A stretch of 6,183 bases of DNA. Source: Legionellales bacterium (GTDB lineage Bacteria; Pseudomonadota; Gammaproteobacteria; Berkiellales; Berkiellaceae). Positions 1-4,825 of this stretch are shown here, in pieces. The notes below the pieces were generated by a model that saw only the letters and a list, made by a program, of their open reading frames with translations, did not search any database and had not been told where the DNA came from. The position numbers and the translations under genes are program-made. Location: assembly GCA_023266435.1 (NCBI GenBank), contig JAHFQF010000145.1, positions 1 to 6,183 on the forward strand, read 5' to 3'. Within the stretch, counting starts at the first letter, position 1. Each line of letters opens with the position of its first letter.

Positions 1-1
1 A

Positions 2-676
2 GGTCGACTGGTGCGTGACAGTCTGGGATTTTATTTTGTAGCCTCTGGTGCTTTCAGCGTATTTCGCACCAACGTGGTGAAGCAGTTAGGTCAATGGGAG
101 TTTGGCCCTGGCGAAGATGGAGATATTTCGACACGAGTTCGTATTGCTGGTTATAAAGTACGTTTTGCGCATTTAGCAAGTGCCAGCACACACGTCCCTG
201 CAACTTGGCCCAGCCTGGCCAATCAACGCTTACGCTGGGATCGCTCTATGATCCGTTTACGTTATCGCAAATATCGTAATCGCATTTTAAATCCTTTCTA
301 TGCGAATTTTCGCCCACTTTTAGCAGTGAGTTTTTTTGATATTTATTGGTTTCAAGGCATCATCCCTTTTTTGTTTTATATCTATGTGTTAAATCTATGC
401 AAAGAGTTTGGATCTTTTTCTCTGGTAATCCTGTTCAGCGTTCAATTATGTTATATCCTCATCGATGCTTTTAAGTTAGCGCTGGTGTTATTATTTTTAC
501 CACCCAGACAAGCCCACTGGTCGCTTGCTTGGTATGTACCACTGTATAGTCTGGCCAATGTTTATTTTTTACGTCTTGTTAGACTACTCGCCACAATCAG
601 CGAACTCATCTGGCGTGGATCTTACAATGATGATTATGTGCCACTGAAAGTCAGGAGGCGTGTCTGGCGCTATTAA
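2..676 (+). CDS. Membrane-bound family 2 glycosyltransferase, C-terminal part (5' end outside window)
   Basis: This is probably a processive GT2 enzyme of the inner membrane that builds an extracellular or cell-surface polysaccharide from nucleotide sugars. The reading frame is open from base 2, so the N-terminal Rossmann-like sugar-nucleotide site lies outside the window. The GTG at 11 is an internal codon, not a start. Numbering from that codon, the acceptor-side acidic motif GEDGD is at residues 34-38, with the likely catalytic Asp at 36. The QxxRW motif appears as QRLRW at 72-76 and is typical of cellulose, hyaluronan and alginate synthase-like enzymes. Three hydrophobic membrane stretches follow at about 102-128, 136-163 and 170-196. 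The tail contains SYNDDYVPLKVRRR, a basic cytoplasmic end. The stop is 19 bp before an HlyD-like adaptor gene, which suggests one operon for synthesis and export. The sugar and polymer cannot be told from this fragment. Confidence 0.85.
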   Translation, partial: GRLVRDSLGFYFVASGAFSVFRTNVVKQLGQWEFGPGEDGDISTRVRIAGYKVRFAHLASASTHVPATWPSLANQRLRWDRSMIRLRYRKYRNRILNPFYANFRPLLAVSFFDIYWFQGIIPFLFYIYVLNLCKEFGSFSLVILFSVQLCYILIDAFKLALVLLFLPPRQAHWSLAWYVPLYSLANVYFLRLVRLLATISELIWRGSYNDDYVPLKVRRRVWRY

Positions 677-695
677 TTTTTAAAAGGAACTCGGC

Positions 696-1724
696 GTGAA
701 ACGAATTAAACCTATGAGCACTCCCTACCAGCTTGCTTATGCGCCCAGAAACAGCGCAATCCATTTTGGCAAATGGCTATATTTAAGTTTGCTGACCCTG
801 TTTTCCTTGCTTTTCTTTCATCTGCTCTTTAGCAATTTTTACCTTTTAAAAGGTGAGGGCTTTGTGTTTAGTGACAATCGCACCGTTGCATTAGAGTTTG
901 ATGCGACGGTATCTCAGCTGTTTGTCAAAGAAGGCGATCAGGTCTCAGCTGAGCAACCACTTTTTCAATTTGATGGCTTTCAGATTCGCCAAAATATTGC
1001 TCAGCTATCGCTGAATATTAGTCAATTAGAAAAAGACTTGCTGCAAAATCAAATCGCACTCAGCGAGACACGTGCGCAATATAAAGCCACAAAGGATTAT
1101 GTGGCATTCACCGGCAACCTGCAAAGTGCATTAGCGGATTTGGAAAAAAAGCACTTTGTAGCAAAAACAGAGATGGCTCAGGATGCCAAAAGGCATTTTG
1201 ATGCTGTTCAAAAAATGCATCAATACGAAGCCAATATCCCTCAATTAGAAATCGCTTCCCAACAGTTTCAAAAACAACTTAATAACAGCAATGAACAGCT
1301 GGCAGCCTTAGAGCAACAATTTAATCAAGGGAAAGTCGTAGCACCCGTTTCTGGGATTGTTACACAACTTAACTTTACACCCGGCACCTTACTACAAAAA
1401 GGCCAAAATGCCTTACAGATTTTTTATGGCCAGCCTTATGTGTACACGTATTTTGAAAAGTCTAGTTGGATATCTTATGAAATCGGAGATAAAGTGCTCG
1501 TTAAGCTACCCGATCATCATGGGTATAAAGTAGGTACCGTCGTCAAACGTTTGCCACTTGCCATGCCGTTACCTGCTGAATTCCAGCCCAAGTTCAAACC
1601 AACATTAAGAAATCAGTTAGCTGTCATTGAATTACCTGCTGATGTCTTAACACAAACACCTTTGCTCAGCACTGCTCAAGTCAGAAAACCGCTGGGATTT
1701 GGACTTATCAGCTGGCTTTTATAG
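696..1724 (+). CDS. HlyD-family membrane-anchored periplasmic adaptor protein, probably for exopolysaccharide export
   Basis: This 342-residue protein has the layout of an HlyD/EmrA-type membrane fusion protein. A short cytoplasmic N-terminus is followed by one membrane anchor at about residues 27-48. The first half of a lipoyl-like domain is at about 62-93 (EFDATVSQLFVKEGDQV). A Gln-rich coiled-coil hairpin spans roughly 97-210. The second lipoyl half is at about 212-243 (KVVAPVSGIVTQLNFTPG), and a beta-barrel region follows to about 330. The GTG start at 696 is chosen because AAGGAA at 684-689 lies 6 nt upstream; an in-frame ATG at 714 is a weaker alternative. The position directly behind a processive-type glycosyltransferase suggests that it links polymer synthesis to passage across the periplasm, as the C-terminal part of Alg44 does for alginate. 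Unlike Alg44, no PilZ (c-di-GMP) domain precedes the anchor. The role in polysaccharide export is inferred from context; an efflux adaptor is the alternative. Confidence 0.85.
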   Translation: MKRIKPMSTPYQLAYAPRNSAIHFGKWLYLSLLTLFSLLFFHLLFSNFYLLKGEGFVFSDNRTVALEFDATVSQLFVKEGDQVSAEQPLFQFDGFQIRQNIAQLSLNISQLEKDLLQNQIALSETRAQYKATKDYVAFTGNLQSALADLEKKHFVAKTEMAQDAKRHFDAVQKMHQYEANIPQLEIASQQFQKQLNNSNEQLAALEQQFNQGKVVAPVSGIVTQLNFTPGTLLQKGQNALQIFYGQPYVYTYFEKSSWISYEIGDKVLVKLPDHHGYKVGTVVKRLPLAMPLPAEFQPKFKPTLRNQLAVIELPADVLTQTPLLSTAQVRKPLGFGLISWLL

Positions 1725-1728
1725 TTTT

Positions 1729-1804
1729 TCATTCACAAGCTTATCCACAGGTTTATACACTTGACACCACTGTGCTTTTTAAGATATTTGCAATTTTATT
1801 CACA
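1729..1804 (+). repeat. Left DnaA-box group (four boxes, three on a 12-bp pitch)
   Basis: Boxes compared with TTATNCACA are TCATTCACA at 1729-1737 (one mismatch), TTATCCACA at 1741-1749 (exact, the strongest known E. coli box), TTATACACT at 1753-1761 (one mismatch) and TTATTCACA at 1796-1804 (exact). The first three start exactly 12 bp apart, with 3-bp gaps and the same orientation. That geometry suits a cooperative DnaA filament. The group begins only 4 bp after the stop of the upstream gene. Confidence 0.75.
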
Positions 1805-1838
1805 ATGCAAACCTAAGCAAGTTATTCTTCAAGATCCG

Positions 1839-1910
1839 AGAAAAAATTTTATTAGACCCATTGCAATTTATTAAATTATTGATTTATATGATAAAAAAAT
1901 ATTTTATTTT
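1839..1910. other. AT-rich tract, candidate DNA unwinding element
   Basis: Bases 1861-1910 contain only four G/C in fifty, and 1891-1910 contain none. The tract includes runs such as ATAAAAAAATATTTTATTTT. It sits between the two DnaA-box groups, next to the IHF match. No clean copy of the E. coli 13-mer (GATCTNTTNTTTT) was found, so the element is identified by composition and position only. Confidence 0.55.
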
Positions 1911-1924
1911 GCGCTGCCAAGATT

Positions 1925-1937
1925 TATCAGCATCTTA
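1925..1937 (+). promoter_or_regulatory. IHF-binding site, exact consensus match
   Basis: TATCAGCATCTTA matches WATCARNNNNTTR at every defined position. An AT-rich flank lies immediately upstream, as is usual for strong IHF sites. In enteric oriC an IHF site bends the DNA between the unwinding element and the DnaA boxes. Here it lies between the AT-rich tract and the right box group, the same relative place. A lone consensus match can occur by chance in AT-rich DNA; the position is what makes it credible. Confidence 0.55.
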
Positions 1938-1967
1938 ACTTTCTTTTTTTTGATGTCTGTCTTATTT

Positions 1968-2022
1968 TTACTCACAAAGTTATCCACAGGCCTATTCAGT
2001 ACCGGCGCAAAAGTTATGCACA
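1968..2022 (+). repeat. Right DnaA-box group (three boxes plus a degenerate one)
   Basis: TTACTCACA at 1968-1976 has one mismatch, TTATCCACA at 1980-1988 is exact, and TTATGCACA at 2014-2022 is exact. The first two start 12 bp apart, repeating the pitch of the left group. A degenerate 6-of-9 match (CTATTCAGT, 1992-2000) continues the same phase. All read on the + strand. Confidence 0.72.
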
Positions 2023-2025
2023 CAA

Positions 2026-2063
2026 AAACTCATGGAAAAAAAAGCATGTCAAGAGGATAAATG
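2026..2063 (-). terminator. Possible weak terminator of the bioD-cysQ unit
   Basis: Read leftward, the end of cysQ is followed by GCAT, 13 nt, ATGC and then eight T (2043 down to 2036). The stem is only 4 bp with a long loop, so this is a poor intrinsic terminator. It is listed mainly because the T tract starts 5 bp after the stop codon. Confidence 0.25.
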
Positions 2064-2861
2064 CGATAGCTGCTGCAACACAACTTTATCCCCATAGGCG
2101 ACAAAAGGAGGATTGATCAATTGACGTAAATCATAGGTTAAAGGCTCACCACTCCAGGTTGAAACAAAACCTCCGGCTTGTTCACAGATACATTGGCCTG
2201 CTGCAACATCCCATAACGAGGTGGGGCCACTGCGTAGATAAATGTCTCCGCGTCCTTCGGCAAGCAGTCCAAATTTCAAAGCTGAGCCACAACGCACCAT
2301 GTCATAGGAGACGCCGGCTTTAAACGGCAGCACAGTCGACCAATCCGCCGGCTGATGATTCCGGGAAATTAATACCTGGTAAGGTACCTGCAGCCTAGAT
2401 CGTACCTGCAGCGTTTGTGCTGGATGCACACCTACGTATTTCTGACTACGCTGACCACGACAGGCCGCGTAGACTAAATCCGTAGTCGGCTGTGAAATAA
2501 CACCTAAAACAGGGCTTTGATTTTGGATTAACGCGATGTTGACGGTGAACTCATCCGTTTTATTGATAAACTCTTTAGTACCATCTACCGGATCAATCAA
2601 CCAATACTGTGCGCAGTCTTGCAGAAAATGATCTGTGTCACTTTCCTCAGAGATCACTGGTAAGTCATACAAAGCTTGCAAAGCAGGCAGTAAATAATGA
2701 TGCGCAGCTTTATCCGCAGCGGTCACTGGCGTATTATCTGCTTTGGTTTCCGTCTGCCATAAAGCAGTTTGCTGATAAATCTCTAAAATCAGCGGGTGTG
2801 CAGCTTTAGCGATCTTAATGACTTGGGGCAGCAATTGCCCCAATGCCTGTTCGTCAAGCAT
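2049..2861 (-). CDS. cysQ: 3'(2'),5'-bisphosphate nucleotidase CysQ
   Basis: This Mg-dependent, lithium-sensitive-type phosphatase removes the 3'-phosphate from 3'-phosphoadenosine 5'-phosphate (PAP), a by-product of sulfate assimilation and of phosphopantetheine transfer. It has 270 residues against 246 in E. coli CysQ. Family motifs are all present. DNTPVTAADKAA is at 42-53 and the metal-binding Glu pair EE at 72-73 (ISEES). Motif DPVDGTKEF is at 90-98, with metal ligands Asp90 and Asp93. SRNH is at 166-169 and GSALKF at 192-197. The second family motif, WDVAAGQCICEQAGG, is at 217-231. No catalytic residue is missing. The ATG follows the bioD stop after 2 bp and has no strong ribosome site of its own, so translation is probably coupled to bioD. 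SuhB/inositol monophosphatase is a related family, but the TKEF wording and the EE pair favour CysQ. Confidence 0.93.
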   Translation of the reverse strand: MLDEQALGQLLPQVIKIAKAAHPLILEIYQQTALWQTETKADNTPVTAADKAAHHYLLPALQALYDLPVISEESDTDHFLQDCAQYWLIDPVDGTKEFINKTDEFTVNIALIQNQSPVLGVISQPTTDLVYAACRGQRSQKYVGVHPAQTLQVRSRLQVPYQVLISRNHQPADWSTVLPFKAGVSYDMVRCGSALKFGLLAEGRGDIYLRSGPTSLWDVAAGQCICEQAGGFVSTWSGEPLTYDLRQLINPPFVAYGDKVVLQQLSHLSS

Positions 2862-2863
2862 AC

Positions 2864-3532
2864 TTAAGACATAAACTCAAAAGTGTGTTGTGCCTTGCTC
2901 GATTGATACTGTCTCATAAAACGATGACAAGGTAGACGTGGCACAAAATGCTGAATCGTTTCAATCGTATCATCCATAGACACTGCATTATGAATGGATT
3001 CATTCACGATAATTGCATCAATGGCAATGTTGCGTGACCGCAGGGCAGAGATCGTCAACAGCGTGTGATTAATCGCACCCAGATACGTACCTGTCACAAC
3101 AAGGCATGGGATGTGTAGCGCTTCGATCCAATCTAATACCGTGTATTGGCGATTAATGGGCACCATCACTCCACCCACACCTTCAATGAGTAAACCACCA
3201 CCTGTTTCTGACTTAGCTTTTCGACAGAATTCGATGAGTTTATCAAAGGGGATAGTTTTATCCTCCTTTTCAGCGGCTAGATGCGGAGAAAGCGGCGCTT
3301 GAAAACGCCAAGGAGACACTTTCTCTAAATTAGCAGCAGTGAATGGAAGGCCTTGTGCTTTTAATAATAAGCCCGTGTCAGACAACTCCATATCTGTGTC
3401 GCTTAACCCACTCACTATGGGCTTGATAGCTGACCATGCCTGCTCTTTTTGATTGAATTGGTGCAACAATTGTCTAATCACAAAGGTTTTTCCAATTTCT
3501 GTTCCAATTCCCGTCACAAAAATTGACTTCAT
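2864..3532 (-). CDS. bioD: Dethiobiotin synthetase BioD
   Basis: This cytosolic ATP-dependent enzyme closes the ureido ring of 7,8-diaminopelargonic acid with CO2 to give dethiobiotin, the step after BioA. From the start chosen here it has 222 residues, close to the E. coli length (about 225). The P-loop GIGTEIGKT is at 8-16 and KPIVSG at 37-42, with the active-site-type Lys37. SPHLAAE is at 82-88, EGVGGVMVP at 117-125 and the strand TGTYLGAINHTLLT at 147-160. An ATG two codons upstream (3536-3538) would give 224 residues. The ribosome site AAGGA (3544 to 3540) leaves 1 nt to that ATG but 7 nt to the ATG at 3532, so the inner start is preferred. It is the first gene of a unit with cysQ and diverges from bioA. 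Confidence 0.95.
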   Translation of the reverse strand: MKSIFVTGIGTEIGKTFVIRQLLHQFNQKEQAWSAIKPIVSGLSDTDMELSDTGLLLKAQGLPFTAANLEKVSPWRFQAPLSPHLAAEKEDKTIPFDKLIEFCRKAKSETGGGLLIEGVGGVMVPINRQYTVLDWIEALHIPCLVVTGTYLGAINHTLLTISALRSRNIAIDAIIVNESIHNAVSMDDTIETIQHFVPRLPCHRFMRQYQSSKAQHTFEFMS

Positions 3533-3582
3533 TACCATATCCTTGTAAAAGGCTGTTTAGTTAGAACGTAAAAGCGATAGCA
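3533..3582. promoter_or_regulatory. Divergent bioD/bioA control region
   Basis: Only 50 bp separate the preferred bioD start from the bioA start, so both promoters must overlap here or reach into the coding sequences. A TTGTAAA sequence at 3543-3549 resembles the left half of the BirA operator (TTGTAAACC) and could also be a -35 element, but no matching right half was found. No convincing -10/-35 pair was found in either direction. The bioD ribosome site lies at 3540-3544. bioA has only a weak purine stretch (AAAGCGA, 3571-3577) before its ATG. Confidence 0.4.
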
Positions 3583-4818
3583 ATGCATCTTTGGCTCCCT
3601 TACACACAAATGCAAACCATCGGTACTCTGCCTCAGGTAGTGCGCACTCACGGCGCTACTTTAACCTTGACGGATGGTCGCACTCTGGTAGATGGAGTCG
3701 CCTCTTGGTGGACAGCGTGCCACGGCTATAATCATCCTGCAATCGTGCACGCAATTCAAGCTCAATTAGAGAAATTTCCCCATGTGATGTTAGGCGGATT
3801 AGTGCATGAGCCCGCTTTGGAATTATCTAAAAAACTAACAAATATATTGGCAGCCCCCTTACAACACGTTTTTTTCAGTGACTCCGGATCAACCGCTGTA
3901 GAGGCCGCACTCAAGCTGGCCATTCAATATTGGAATAACAGTGGATCTCCTGAGCGTCAGCGCTTTGTATACTTCAACGGAGCCTATCATGGTGATACTT
4001 TAGGCAGCATGACGATTAGTGATTGTCCTGAGTTTCACCACCGTTTTCAAACAGGCCTACCAAAACACCATTGCGTTCCGCTCCCTATCAATGATACGTT
4101 AAGGCAGCAATTTGAAGACTTGCTGGTACAGCATAATGCAACCATCGCAGCTGTGATCATCGAGCCTTTAATTCAAGGCGCCAGCGGCATGCAGATGCAT
4201 GCACCCGAAGTGCTGCAATGGATTGCAAACACTTGTAAAAAGACGAACACCTTGTTAATTTTTGATGAGATTTTTACAGGGTTTGGTAGAACAGGTACTT
4301 TATTTGCTTATGAACAAGCAGGCGTTATCCCAGATATGATATGTTTAGGTAAGGGCTTAACAGGTGGCCATATGCCGTTGGCAGCCACTGTGACCTCCTC
4401 TACAATCTACGACCGCTTTTTAAATGCTGATCCTTCGTACGCTTTCATGCATGGCGCTACCTTCGCAGGACATGCGCTTGCTTGTGTCGCTGCTGTAGCC
4501 TCTCTGAATTTATTTGAAACAACCGATCACTTGTCACGCGCTCGCGATCTGGGTGCTTGGTTTCTGACACGATTACATCGCTGGCAGTCACATCCCAGCA
4601 TTAAAGCAATGCGGGCATTAGGCGCTGTTTTTGCAATCGAGATGCACCCTAATCAAGTGAGCACACATACCTTACGTCAAGCGTTTTCCACCCACCCTGT
4701 CTGGATTCGCCCATTACAAAACTGCATTTATTTAACACCTGCTTTCATTCTGAATGAAGCAGAAAAGGAACAGCTTGCAATAGCCATCGATCAAGTTTTA
4801 GAACAAGTTATCAATTGA
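3583..4818 (+). CDS. bioA: Adenosylmethionine-8-amino-7-oxononanoate aminotransferase BioA (DAPA synthase)
   Basis: This PLP enzyme moves an amino group, usually from S-adenosylmethionine, onto KAPA to give 7,8-diaminopelargonic acid, the substrate of BioD. It has 411 residues (E. coli about 429). The start HLWLPYTQM aligns with the E. coli HIWHPYTSM region, so the N-terminus is about ten residues shorter. A TAG at 3562-3564 and no start codon in between leave ATG 3583 as the only reasonable start. Motifs: SWWTACHGYNHP at 41-52; PLP-phosphate loop DSGSTAVEAA at 100-109; AYHGDTLGSM at 134-143 with Tyr135; IIEPLIQGASGM at 192-203; FDEIFTGFGRTG at 227-238 with Asp228 facing the pyridine nitrogen; LGKGLTGG at 255-262 with Schiff-base Lys257; FMHGATFAG at 288-296; WIRPL at 374-378 with Arg376. 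The wording is clearly BioA rather than another class III aminotransferase. Confidence 0.96.
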   Translation: MHLWLPYTQMQTIGTLPQVVRTHGATLTLTDGRTLVDGVASWWTACHGYNHPAIVHAIQAQLEKFPHVMLGGLVHEPALELSKKLTNILAAPLQHVFFSDSGSTAVEAALKLAIQYWNNSGSPERQRFVYFNGAYHGDTLGSMTISDCPEFHHRFQTGLPKHHCVPLPINDTLRQQFEDLLVQHNATIAAVIIEPLIQGASGMQMHAPEVLQWIANTCKKTNTLLIFDEIFTGFGRTGTLFAYEQAGVIPDMICLGKGLTGGHMPLAATVTSSTIYDRFLNADPSYAFMHGATFAGHALACVAAVASLNLFETTDHLSRARDLGAWFLTRLHRWQSHPSIKAMRALGAVFAIEMHPNQVSTHTLRQAFSTHPVWIRPLQNCIYLTPAFILNEAEKEQLAIAIDQVLEQVIN

Positions 4819-4825
4819 GGATTGA

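Larger units (their letters stand above)
1725..2048. other. Candidate chromosomal replication origin (oriC-like region)
   Basis: This 324-bp gene-free gap lies between the convergent ends of the HlyD-like gene and cysQ. It contains four exact TTATNCACA DnaA boxes (1741, 1796, 1980, 2014) and three one-mismatch boxes (1729, 1753, 1968), all reading on the + strand. Between the two box groups is a very AT-rich tract (1839-1910) that could serve as the unwinding element, followed by an exact IHF consensus (1925-1937). The order is boxes, AT-rich tract, IHF site, boxes. This combination is what is known of gammaproteobacterial origins. Only one GATC (1833-1836) is present, so Dam/SeqA-type sequestration as in enterics is not indicated. 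Neither flanking gene is a usual origin neighbour. The alternative is a datA- or DARS-like DnaA-binding locus. The box cluster is directly seen; origin function is inferred. Confidence 0.68.

Noticed and set aside
1771..1779. Reverse-strand DnaA box (TGTGCTTTT)
   Set aside because: Only 6 of 9 positions agree with the consensus, so it was not counted.
1762..1780. Terminator hairpin after the HlyD-like gene (CAC-CACT-GTG then CTTTTT)
   Set aside because: The stem is only 3 bp and cannot be supported as an intrinsic terminator; it also sits within the DnaA-box region.
2384..2411. GTACCTGCAG repeated 18 bp apart
   Set aside because: It lies in frame within cysQ, giving two LQV triplets six codons apart; most likely ordinary coding sequence or a small local duplication.
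2609..2809. A 66-codon open frame on the + strand
   Set aside because: It lies wholly inside cysQ on the opposite strand, has no recognisable motif and is explained as a shadow of that well-supported gene.
3111..3302. A 63-codon open frame on the + strand
   Set aside because: It lies inside bioD antisense, is low-complexity Ser/Pro-rich and has no family features.
3543..3576. BirA operator
   Set aside because: The left half TTGTAAA is present, but the sequence 16 bp further on (GTAAAAGCG) does not match the expected GGTTTACAA half.
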